From JALYQB01 sp035640155 (GTDB lineage: Bacteria > Actinomycetota > Actinomycetes > Mycobacteriales > Pseudonocardiaceae): DNA of 14,408 nucleotides. Location of the stretch: positions 1 to 14,408 of the forward strand of contig DASQWR010000098.1 in the NCBI GenBank assembly GCA_035640155.1, given 5' to 3'. Every line of letters starts with the position of its first letter. Position 1 is the stretch's first letter. Shown here one piece after another: positions 1 to 6,068 of the stretch. A program made the translations under genes and the position numbers. Below the pieces are notes generated by a model. It worked only from the letters and a program-made list of their open reading frames with translations. It searched no databases and had not been told where the DNA came from.

Positions 1-125
1 GCGAGAAGCGCCCACCGCGGCGATACTACGAGCTCACCGACGAAGGCCGGCTCGCACTCGGCGGGGTCCTCCAGCAGGCCCGCACCGAACCCCGGTTCGC
101 CGATCTGCGGTGGCGGTTCGCGTGA
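1..125 (+). CDS. PadR-family transcriptional regulator, C-terminal end (5' truncated by window edge)
   Basis: About 40 codons are visible, read from base 3 to the TGA at 123-125. The first residues include RRYYELTDEGRLAL. That is the beta-wing end of a PadR-type winged helix, where an (R/K)YY-x-LT-x-x-G motif closes the DNA-binding domain. The tail after the wing is short, about 24 residues, as in the small PadR subclass. The stop codon overlaps the ATG of the next gene (ATGA at 125), so the two are translationally coupled. In actinomycetes, PadR repressors often sit just upstream of a membrane protein or transporter they control; that this one controls its neighbour is inference. The N-terminal DNA-recognition helices lie outside the window, so the family call rests on the wing motif alone. 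Confidence 0.75.
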   Translation, partial: EKRPPRRYYELTDEGRLALGGVLQQARTEPRFADLRWRFA

Positions 126-631
126 TGGCCGAGCTGATCGACGCTGTCACGTCCTGGCCGAGCCTGCTGCTGGTGCTCGTCGTGTTCGGGTTCGCCCCGG
201 GATTCTGCCTGCGCCTGATCGTGCTCGCCTACCCCCGCGGCGACCCTCGCCGGGCCGAGCTGATCGCGGAGCTGTACGCCGTGCCTCGCATCCAGCGACC
301 CCTGTGGGTCGCGGAGCAGCTGGAGGTCGCGCTGTTCGAGGGCCTCGCACACCGCGCATCGACGGTCCTCCGCCGGCTCACTGGTCGGCGCCGAGCACGA
401 GCACGATCGGACCACCGCTCGGAACGCCTTGAGCTCGGGATCTTGGCCGTGAGCTTGGCCGTGAGCTTGGCCGTGGGCTCGGCCGTGGGTTTGGTCGTGG
501 GCTTGGTCGTGGGCATGGCCACGGCGATCTGGGTCAGTCTCAGGAGCGGTAAGCCCCCCAAGGCCGACGACCTAGACGAGCCCGGGACACGCGCCCACCG
601 CCGTTTGATTGGGGTGCGCGGGTGGCGTTGA
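125..631 (+). CDS. Small two-segment membrane protein coupled to PadR regulator
   Basis: The protein has 168 residues. The ATG at 125 is preferred over the in-frame GTGs at 110 and 122 because it overlaps the upstream stop codon (ATGA), the usual coupling arrangement. A hydrophobic segment spans about residues 10-35. A charged, probably cytoplasmic stretch follows (about 38-105, rich in Arg). A second long hydrophobic segment (about 107-140) is built from repeats of AVSL/AVGL/VVGL type, and the tail is basic. I do not recognise a named family. Small membrane proteins paired with PadR regulators are common in actinomycetes and are mostly uncharacterised. The second membrane segment is encoded by six 12-bp repeats, so its length may vary between strains. 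The gene converges on the minus-strand operon ending at 671, with a 39-bp gap. Confidence 0.65.
   Translation: MAELIDAVTSWPSLLLVLVVFGFAPGFCLRLIVLAYPRGDPRRAELIAELYAVPRIQRPLWVAEQLEVALFEGLAHRASTVLRRLTGRRRARARSDHRSERLELGILAVSLAVSLAVGSAVGLVVGLVVGMATAIWVSLRSGKPPKADDLDEPGTRAHRRLIGVRGWR
449..520 (+). repeat. Six tandem 12-bp repeats inside the membrane protein gene
   Basis: Six consecutive 12-bp units run from 449 to 520. The first two are identical (gtgagcttggcc). The others vary at a few positions: gtgggctcggcc, gtgggtttggtc, gtgggcttggtc, gtgggcatggcc. Each unit encodes a four-residue hydrophobic block (VSLA, VGSA, VGLV, VGMA in the reading frame) and together they form most of the second membrane segment. 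The identical pair suggests recent slippage. Adding or losing units would keep the frame. Confidence 0.85.
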
Positions 632-670
632 CGCGCCCGGCAGCGCGTTCGGGTGGTCCGGGTCCCCTCG

Positions 671-868
671 TCAGGCTGACAGGTGGTCGACGCCGTCGTC
701 GTCGTCGGCCTGTAGTAGCTCCGCCGCTGACTTGTCGCCGCGCCGTCGTGCGGCGTGCATGGCTCTCCCTCGGGCGATGCCACTTCGGTGCAGCGCTGCG
801 AGGTCGAGCGGTTTCGGGCGGTCGGTCCGCCTCTCCTCGAACATTTGACGGCCCTCTCGGATGGTCAT
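671..868 (-). CDS. Hypothetical small basic protein (second gene of minus-strand pair)
   Basis: The protein has 65 residues and starts MTIREGRQMFEERR. On the minus strand a good ribosome site (AAAGGA, 7 bases before the ATG) decides the start at 868. The middle part is Arg/Ala-rich and probably helical (HRSGIARGRAMHAARRRGD), and the tail is acidic (QADDDDGVDHLSA). There is no signal peptide or membrane segment. The gene begins 12 bp after the stop of the upstream gene (881-1108), so the two should be one transcription unit. Function is not recognised. Small charged proteins of this type are frequent on integrative elements of actinomycetes, which fits the DUF3987-type gene at the other end of the window, but this is context only. 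The ribosome site and operon spacing support a real gene. Confidence 0.55.
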   Translation of the reverse strand: MTIREGRQMFEERRTDRPKPLDLAALHRSGIARGRAMHAARRRGDKSAAELLQADDDDGVDHLSA

Positions 869-880
869 GCGATGATCCTT

Positions 881-1108
881 TCAGGAAGGGCTCTGCCCAA
901 GTTCGTCCCGGGCGAGGCGGTCGACGAGCTCGCGGCCCGGTGGCGGCATGGTGCGGTCGCGCCGGCGTGGCGGTGTGGCGCGCTCGCGTGCCTCTTCTTC
1001 GCGTTTGGCCGCGTAGTCGTCGCGTGCGCCGCGCAACTCCGTGATCCGGGGCACCCACGGCCGAACGTCGGGCCGGCTGGCAAAACGAAGATCGCTTAAC
1101 CTCGCCAT
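881..1108 (-). CDS. Hypothetical small charged protein (first gene of minus-strand pair)
   Basis: The protein has 75 residues and starts MARLSDLRFASRPDVRPW at 1108. The open frame extends further upstream, to 1312. The start at 1108 is preferred because an AGGTGG-type ribosome site lies about 8 bases before it and because the upstream extension has no protein-like composition. Residues about 28-50 are highly charged and helical (RGARDDYAAKREEEARERA). The C-terminus reads RELVDRLARDELGQSPS. There are no membrane segments or known motifs. It is the leading gene of a two-gene operon with 671-868. The 9-bp inverted repeat at 1184-1217 lies about 75-110 bp upstream of its start and could be its operator. 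Function is unknown. Confidence 0.55.
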   Translation of the reverse strand: MARLSDLRFASRPDVRPWVPRITELRGARDDYAAKREEEARERATPPRRRDRTMPPPGRELVDRLARDELGQSPS

Positions 1109-1766
1109 CGGAGCATTCCACCTGACCGGCCGCCGTGACATCACCGAAGCCCCGCTGGGCAAACCCACGCCATGGACCGGCCATTCAAGATCCTCAAGCT
1201 CACATGCTGATCTTGAAACGACCCTGCACCGAGTTCCTGGGCTGCTCGTAGCGCAGACCCTGCCGTGACGGGTGGTCAACGACCCGATCCAGGTACTCGG
1301 CAGCGCTGGCATCCGGCACGCACAGCCCGCGAGGTCTCCACCCGCGTCTGCGCCGGCGTGCTCGATGCGGTTCTCGGTGCTGAGCTGTAGGAACCTTGAT
1401 CATCACCGGACATTGGGCCCCGCCCAGCGGAACACGCCTCAATACGGCGTCCACCCTAATCGCCCCAATCGCCCTATGCGGTTATTCTCAAACTTAGGCA
1501 AGGCTATACTAATGGTAGGAGAGGTTACGCGAAGTAGCTCACAGCAGACTATAGTAATGACTACTGACTGTAAGCTTTTGATTCACTCTTTTGAGAGGTA
1601 CGCTGCCCCTACACGTCGTCTTGCTTCCGTGGAGCAGCCCATGCCAAGAACATTCTGCGCCCTAAGGTTGGTAGCCAATGGCCGCACCGTCCGGGTGAGG
1701 TGTGGGACGGACATACGGAAGCGCAACGCGTCTCACGGCTCCACCGCCGCCCAGGTGGGGTATGAG
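1109..1766. other. Gene-poor region with AT-rich island
   Basis: No convincing gene is seen in these ~660 bp. Positions 1109-1480 are high-GC and hold the inverted repeat at 1184-1217. Around 1481-1620 the composition becomes markedly AT-richer than the rest of the window, with several start and stop triplets in all frames. TATACT at 1505-1510 and TATAGT at 1550-1555 resemble -10 elements, but neither has a good -35 box at standard spacing. A weak AGTA/TACT inverted repeat lies at 1553-1565. The island could be the regulatory region of the downstream genes or a remnant of inserted DNA. An open frame crossing it (1272-1922) has no protein-like composition until about 1767, where the oxidoreductase remnant begins. 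Confidence 0.5.
1184..1217. repeat. Perfect 9-bp inverted repeat with 16-base loop
   Basis: TTCAAGATC at 1184-1192 is the exact reverse complement of GATCTTGAA at 1209-1217, separated by 16 bases. No T-run follows on either strand, so a simple intrinsic terminator is unlikely. It lies 76-109 bp upstream of the minus-strand start at 1108. A two-site operator for a dimeric regulator or a remnant of a mobile-element end are both possible. Confidence 0.6.
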
Positions 1767-2148
1767 GTGCTAAGCGTCCCGGCGACCGGAGTCGAACCGA
1801 CGCGGATCGCGGTGATCGGCTACGGATGCTGGGGTTCCAACCACGTGCGTGTGCTGCGCAGCCTTCCGACATCAGCGCGATGGTGGTCGACGAGGACGAA
1901 CGGCGGCTCGTCGGTGCAGTGAGGACCTACCCGCCAGTGTGCCGCAGCCCGAACCTTGGCGACGTCCTCGACCAGGTCGATGCCGTCGTCGTCGCAACGC
2001 TGCCAGCCAGCCACGCAGAGGTCGCGTTGCGTGCGCCGTGTGCTGGCCAGCACGCCCTCGTCGAACAGCCGTTGGCGACATCGGTGGCGAGCAATAGCTG
2101 CGCTCCGGACCTATCAGCGGCCTCACCGCCGTGCTCAATTACACGGTA
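1767..2148 (+). pseudogene. Gfo/Idh/MocA-family oxidoreductase, truncated and frameshifted
   Basis: From the GTG at 1767 (AGGTGGGG upstream at 1753-1760) the frame gives RIAVIGYGCWGSNHVRVLRSLP, split here as RIAVIGYGCWG and SNHVRVLRSLP. This is the glycine-rich NAD(P)-binding start of Gfo/Idh/MocA dehydrogenases. Homology then switches frame at about 1866-1868 and continues as SAMVVDEDERRLVGAVRTYP, DVLDQVDAVVVATLPASHAE and ALVEQPLATSV. These correspond to the usual 'VDAVVVATP-ASH...EKPLA' part of the Rossmann domain. Restoring one base (ccgac to ccggac) rejoins the frames. After about 2090 the match fades, with a possible further shift (GLTAVLNYTV near 2120-2147 resembles the next strand of the family). 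Only about 115-125 of the usual ~330-400 residues exist and the catalytic C-terminal domain is absent. It directly abuts the sbnA-like gene's ribosome site, so it may be a relic of an older cluster gene. Confidence 0.75.
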
Positions 2149-2242
2149 GATGAGGAGGCCATTGTGCCAGTTATATCCGCTCCCCAGGTCTTCAACGAGG
2201 ACGAGCTCTACGTCGACCTTCGGTCGATCTTCGGGCACTCGC
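2148..2242 (+). repeat. Direct repeat, left copy (5' end of sbnA-like gene)
   Basis: This stretch, from AGATGAGGAGG through codon ~26 of the sbnA-like gene, recurs in the same orientation at 11496-11592 just after sbnB. By eye the two copies are roughly 85% identical over ~95 bp, with one single-base deletion and one compensating insertion in the right copy. The two copies bracket the whole five-gene operon. Confidence 0.85.
2153..2163 (+). promoter_or_regulatory. Strong ribosome site fixing the sbnA-like start at GTG 2164
   Basis: A perfect AGGAGG at 2153-2158 sits five bases before the GTG at 2164. This decides against the in-frame ATG at 2131, which has no ribosome site and would add residues read from the decayed oxidoreductase region. 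I see no convincing -35/-10 pair in the 100 bp upstream. Confidence 0.8.
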
Positions 2243-3192
2243 TCTTCCTGAAGTGTGAGGGCTTCAACTTCACCGGCTCGATCAAGCTGAAGGCCGCGAC
2301 CGAGATGGTGGAGGCCGCCGAGCGGGACGGAGTCCTGACGCCGGGGTCGGTCCTGGTCGAGTCCTCGTCCGGAAACCTGGGCGTTGCGCTGAGCGTGCTC
2401 GCGGCGAGCAAGGGCTACCGGTTCCTGTGCGTGACTGACTCGCGCTGCAACCTGTCGACCAGGCGGATGATGGAGGCGTTGGGCAGCCAGGTGCACATCA
2501 TCGCCGAGCCGGATGCCAACGGCGGCCTCCTCGGCGCGCGGATCAACTTCATCCGCGGGCTGTGCGCCTCCGACCCCCAGTACGTGTGGCTCAACCAATA
2601 CACCAATCCGGGCAACTGGCAGGCGCACTACCGCAGGACTGCTCCGGCGATCGTTCGCCAGTTCCCACAACTGGACGTGCTCTTCGTCGGCGCCGGGACC
2701 ACCGGGACCCTGATGGGGTGCGCGCGCTTCTTGCGGGAGTGGCACCGGCCCGTGCGGATCATCGCGGTGGACGCCGCCGGCTCGGTGACCTTCGGTGGTG
2801 CGCCGAGCCGCCGGATGATTCCCGGCCTGGGCATGAGCGTCCGTCCGCCGCTGCTCGACGAGTCCTATGTGGACGAGGTGGTATGTATCGAGGAGGCGGA
2901 CACCGTCCGTGCCTGCCATCGTCTGGCCAGACGCGGATTCCTGTTCGGCGGCTCCACCGGCACGGTGGTCAGCGGCGCGATGGGCTGGTTGGCCCAGCAT
3001 GACGCGCGTGAGCTCACCGCGGTGGCCATCGCCCCGGACCTCGGCGACCGCTACCTCGACACCATCTACCAGACCAACTGGCTGGAGGATCTTTACGGCG
3101 GGGACGTGCTCAGCTCCGACGAGCTGACCGCCGGTTCCCGGGCAAGCCTGACCCGCGCCACCGACGCGGTCACCGGCACGCTGGTCACGTGA
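2164..3192 (+). CDS. sbnA: SbnA-type 2,3-diaminopropionate synthase (PLP-dependent, cysteine synthase fold)
   Basis: The protein has 342 residues (S. aureus SbnA, about 326). Enzymes of this family condense O-phospho-L-serine with L-glutamate to give N-(1-amino-1-carboxyl-2-ethyl)-glutamate (ACEGA), releasing phosphate; SbnB then completes L-2,3-diaminopropionate. Visible features are the PLP lysine in FTGSIKLKA (Lys41), the substrate loop ESSSGNLGVAL (66-76), the EPDANGG segment, the WLNQYTNPGNW motif typical of SbnA rather than plain cysteine synthase, the phosphate-binding GAGTTGTLMG (about 176-185) and GGSTGTVVSGA. The C-terminal half retains PDLGDRYLDTIYQTNWL. All expected catalytic parts appear intact. 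It is the first gene of the operon. Its TGA overlaps a GTG (3189) that could start the next gene. The cytoplasmic enzyme would supply the Dap monomer with the sbnB-like gene at the operon's end. The split order, sbnA first and sbnB last, is unusual. Confidence 0.93.
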   Translation: MPVISAPQVFNEDELYVDLRSIFGHSLFLKCEGFNFTGSIKLKAATEMVEAAERDGVLTPGSVLVESSSGNLGVALSVLAASKGYRFLCVTDSRCNLSTRRMMEALGSQVHIIAEPDANGGLLGARINFIRGLCASDPQYVWLNQYTNPGNWQAHYRRTAPAIVRQFPQLDVLFVGAGTTGTLMGCARFLREWHRPVRIIAVDAAGSVTFGGAPSRRMIPGLGMSVRPPLLDESYVDEVVCIEEADTVRACHRLARRGFLFGGSTGTVVSGAMGWLAQHDARELTAVAIAPDLGDRYLDTIYQTNWLEDLYGGDVLSSDELTAGSRASLTRATDAVTGTLVT

Positions 3193-3242
3193 CTCTCCGA
3201 ACATGTCACGAAATTGCCAACTTCTGGTTCAAGGGAGCTCAC

Positions 3243-6035
3243 GTGGTGGGAAAACCTGTCGAGGCCTTGACAGCCGATCTGGCTGAATCTTCACCCACCC
3301 AGGGCAGGTACGCCAACCCGACGACCGGCACCGAGAGGATCCTCGCCGAGGTGCTGGCTGACATCGCGCGTGTCGAGCGGGTGTCGGTCGATAGCCACTT
3401 CTTCGATGACCTCGGTGCTGACTCGATGGTGATGGCCCGATTCTGTGCACGGGTCAGGAAGCGGGCGGGCCTGCCGTCGGTGTCGATGAAGGACATCTAC
3501 CAGCACCCCACGATCAGAAGCCTGGCCACGGCGCTCGCGGACCCCGCGCCCACCCCTGTCGAGAGCAACCTCGCCGAGGTGCTGGCTGACATCGCGCGTG
3601 TCGAGCGGGTGTCGGTCGATAGCCACTTCTTCGATGACCTCGGTGCTGACTCGATGGTGATGGCCCGATTCTGCGCCAGGGTCAGAAAGCGGGCGGACCT
3701 GCCGTCAGTGTCGATGAAAGACATCTACCAGCACCCCACGATCAGAAGCCTGGCGACGGCGCTCGCGGACCCCGCACCCTCCCCGGTCGAATCATCGGTC
3801 CCGGCGTCAATCGAGGTGGCGACACCGGCCAGCACGCCGCAGTACGTCCTGTGCGGAACGCTGCAGCTCCTGTTCTTCCTCGGATATACCTACCTCGGCG
3901 CACTTATCCTCGCCCGAGGCTACGAGTGGATCTCTGCGGGCTCCGGTTTGATCGACCTCTATGTGCGGTCGGTCGTCTTCGGCGGCGCGAGCTTCCTCGG
4001 CATATGCATCCTGCCGATACTGGTGAAGTGGATGCTCATTGGTCGGTGGAAGCCCCAGCAGATCCACATCTGGAGCCTGGCGTACGTCCGCTTCTGGATC
4101 GTCAAGACGCTGGTCCGGTCGAGTCCGCTGGTCCTGCTTGCCGGTTCGCCGCTGTACGTGCTCTATCTGCGGGCGCTGGGCGCGAAAGTCGGACGAGGCG
4201 TCGTGATCTTCTCCCGGCACCTGCCCGTGTGCACCGACCTGCTCACCATCGGCGAGGGCACGGTCATCCGTAAGGACTCGTTCTTCACCTGCTACCGGGC
4301 CCACGCCGGCCTGATCCAGACGGGCCCGGTCACCCTCGGGAAGGACGTGACCGTCAACGAGGCGACAGTGCTCGACATCCAGACCTCGCTGGGCGACGGA
4401 GCCCAACTCGGCCATCGCTCCGCGCTGCACGCCGGGCAGGCCGTGCCCGACGGCCAGCGTTGGCACGGATCCCCAGCGCAGCGCACCGAGGTGGACTACC
4501 GGGCGGTCGACCCCACTGACGGCGGCGCCCGGAGAAGGGCCGGCTACACCGTCCTGCAGCTGCTGAACATGCTGCTTCTGGGCCTGCCGCTGGCGATCGG
4601 CGGCCTGGCCATGCTGTTCGTTGCCTTCCCCGAGATCGATGCGCTGCTGAGCTCAGCGCCGCCGGCTTTCACGAGCTGGACGTTCTACCGCGAAGCCTTG
4701 GAAGTCTCCTTCGCGCTCTTCTTCGGCGCTGCGCTCCTCCGCCTCCTCGTCGCGGTCACTGTCCCTCGCGTGCTCAACCTCGCCATCACGCCGGACAAGG
4801 TCTATCCCTTGTACGGCTTCCACTACTCGCTGCACCGGGCGATCACGCGCCTGACGAACGTGAAGTTCTTGACCACTCTCTTCGGTGACAGCTCCTACAT
4901 CGTCCACTATCTGCGCTGCCTCGGGTACGACCTGTCCCGGGTCGTGCAGACTGGGTCGAACTTCGGCACCGGGGTGACCCACGAGACCCCGTACCTGAGC
5001 TCGGTTGGCAGCGGGACGATGGTCGCTGACGGGCTGGTGATCATCAATGCCGACTTCTCGAGCACGTCCTTCCGGGTGTCCCGGGTGTCGATCGGGCCAC
5101 GCAACTTCCTCGGCAACGGCATCGCCTATCCCTCGCAGGCCAAGACGGGCGACAACTGCCTGCTCGCGACGAAGGTTATGGTCCCGATCGACGGGAAGAT
5201 CCGGGAGGGCGTCGGGTTGCTGGGATCGCCCAGCTTCGAGATCCCGCGATCCGTTGAGCGCGATGCCATGTTCGACCATCTGAAGAGCGAGCATGAACTG
5301 GGGAGCCGCTTGGCCGCCAAAAACCGGTACAACCTGCGCACCATGGGCCTGTTCTTGCTCGTCCGGTGGATGAACGTCTTCGGCGTCACCCTGGTCGGCT
5401 TGGCCGGCGCGGACCTCCACGATCGCTTCGGCGCGTCAGCGGTCGCGGTGTCCGCGATCCTCATTGTCGCGTTCACCGTTGCCTACGGTGTGCTCGTCGA
5501 ACGCGCCGCCCTGAAATTCCGTTCCCTGAGTCCCCAGTTCTGCTCGATTTACGAGCCCTACTTCTGGTGGCACGAACGCTATTGGAAGCTGCTCGCGATC
5601 CCCACCATCTTCAATGGCACGCCGTTCAAGGGCGTGATGTGGCGGCTGCTGGGCGTCCGGATCGGCCGCAGAGTATTCGACGATGGCTGTGACATACCGG
5701 AGCGGACGCTGGTCACCATTGGGAACGACTGCACGCTCAATGCGGGGAGCTGGCTGCAGTGCCACTCACAGGAGGACGGCACCTTCAAGTCCGACCACAT
5801 CACGATCGGTGCCGGCTGCACCCTCGGGGTCGGCGCCTGGGCCCACTACGGCGTGCGGATGGGCGAGCGCGCGGTGCTCGCCGCCGACTCCTTCCTCATG
5901 AAAGGCGAGGAGATCCCGCCGCACGCCCGGTGGGGAGGGAACCCAGCCATGCAGATGCGGGACAACATGGCCGATCTGCAGGTCCGCCCCAACAGCGACG
6001 ACCACCGCGCCGTCGCCCTGGTCAGCGGCAAGTAG
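3243..6035 (+). CDS. Pls/PosA-type membrane protein with tandem carrier domains and no adenylation domain
   Basis: The protein has 930 residues from GTG 3243 (AAGGGA at 3231-3236, six-base spacing). An alternative GTG at 3189 overlaps the previous stop and adds 18 residues. Domain order: two carrier domains, with Ser61 and Ser137 in LGADSMVMARF as phosphopantetheine sites; TM pair about 198-268; left-handed beta-helix block 1 about 316-419; TM pair about 433-516; beta-helix block 2 about 563-669; TM pair about 698-756; beta-helix block 3 about 803-906. The beta-helix blocks show hexapeptide character (LTIGEGTVIRKDS, VSIGPRNFLGNG, ITIGAGCTLGVGAW). Six membrane segments alternating with three such blocks is the layout of the C-terminal region of epsilon-poly-L-lysine synthetase (Pls) and PosA, where these blocks carry out iterative peptide bond formation at the membrane. 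Here the N-terminal adenylation domain of Pls is missing and there are two carriers, so loading must come from another protein, most likely the NRPS encoded next. The polymerising role is inferred from the family. Confidence 0.88.
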   Translation: MVGKPVEALTADLAESSPTQGRYANPTTGTERILAEVLADIARVERVSVDSHFFDDLGADSMVMARFCARVRKRAGLPSVSMKDIYQHPTIRSLATALADPAPTPVESNLAEVLADIARVERVSVDSHFFDDLGADSMVMARFCARVRKRADLPSVSMKDIYQHPTIRSLATALADPAPSPVESSVPASIEVATPASTPQYVLCGTLQLLFFLGYTYLGALILARGYEWISAGSGLIDLYVRSVVFGGASFLGICILPILVKWMLIGRWKPQQIHIWSLAYVRFWIVKTLVRSSPLVLLAGSPLYVLYLRALGAKVGRGVVIFSRHLPVCTDLLTIGEGTVIRKDSFFTCYRAHAGLIQTGPVTLGKDVTVNEATVLDIQTSLGDGAQLGHRSALHAGQAVPDGQRWHGSPAQRTEVDYRAVDPTDGGARRRAGYTVLQLLNMLLLGLPLAIGGLAMLFVAFPEIDALLSSAPPAFTSWTFYREALEVSFALFFGAALLRLLVAVTVPRVLNLAITPDKVYPLYGFHYSLHRAITRLTNVKFLTTLFGDSSYIVHYLRCLGYDLSRVVQTGSNFGTGVTHETPYLSSVGSGTMVADGLVIINADFSSTSFRVSRVSIGPRNFLGNGIAYPSQAKTGDNCLLATKVMVPIDGKIREGVGLLGSPSFEIPRSVERDAMFDHLKSEHELGSRLAAKNRYNLRTMGLFLLVRWMNVFGVTLVGLAGADLHDRFGASAVAVSAILIVAFTVAYGVLVERAALKFRSLSPQFCSIYEPYFWWHERYWKLLAIPTIFNGTPFKGVMWRLLGVRIGRRVFDDGCDIPERTLVTIGNDCTLNAGSWLQCHSQEDGTFKSDHITIGAGCTLGVGAWAHYGVRMGERAVLAADSFLMKGEEIPPHARWGGNPAMQMRDNMADLQVRPNSDDHRAVALVSGK
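3341..3793 (+). repeat. Near-identical 228-bp tandem duplication encoding two carrier domains
   Basis: Unit 1 (3341-3568) and unit 2 (3569-3793) are offset by exactly 228 bp (76 codons). The first ~105 bases are identical, covering the first helix up to and beyond the phosphopantetheine serine (GADSMVMARF). About a dozen substitutions are scattered over the rest, mostly silent; one changes Gly to Asp (KRAGLPS versus KRADLPS). Each unit is a complete carrier domain plus linker ending in ADPAP(T/S)PVES. The identity at DNA level points to recent duplication or gene conversion. Confidence 0.95.
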
Positions 6036-6051
6036 CACCGTGTCGACGGTG
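6036..6051 (+). other. Small hairpin between the Pls-like and NRPS genes
   Basis: CACCGT at 6036-6041 and ACGGTG at 6046-6051 form a perfect 6-bp stem with a GTCG loop, starting on the base after the TAG stop of the Pls-like gene. No U-run follows. It is more likely an mRNA processing or translation-tuning element than a terminator. The NRPS ribosome site (GGAGGGGAG, 6056-6064) lies just downstream. Confidence 0.5.
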
Positions 6052-6068
6052 AGTGGAGGGGAGACCTG

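Noticed and set aside
1200..1454. Minus-strand frame with LDRVVDHPSRQGLRYEQP resembling the N-terminus of an ISAs1-type transposase.
   Set aside because: The resemblance is a few residues only, no further transposase motifs follow, and no IS ends are found. Not enough to call a relic.
1776..1802. tRNA-like T-arm on the minus strand (GTCGGTTCGACTCCGG), which could be a tRNA 3' end or an integration site.
   Set aside because: The T-stem pairs only with two wobble pairs and no matching acceptor, D-arm or anticodon arm is found within 75-90 bp. The bases are explained as codons of the oxidoreductase relic (TGVEPTRIAV).
2131..2163. Upstream ATG at 2131 as start of the sbnA-like gene.
   Set aside because: There is no ribosome site before it. 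The GTG at 2164 has AGGAGG at ideal spacing, and the decayed copy at 11496 preserves the same ribosome site and start position.
2090..2163. Promoter for the operon directly upstream of the sbnA-like gene (GGTAGAT at 2144-2150 as a -10).
   Set aside because: No -35 at acceptable spacing, and the match is weak. The promoter may lie further upstream, for example in the AT-rich island.
1927..3204. 425-residue open frame on the minus strand across the sbnA-like gene.
   Set aside because: It is antisense to a gene with clear family motifs. Its length comes from GC-rich third-position bias, and its composition is not protein-like.
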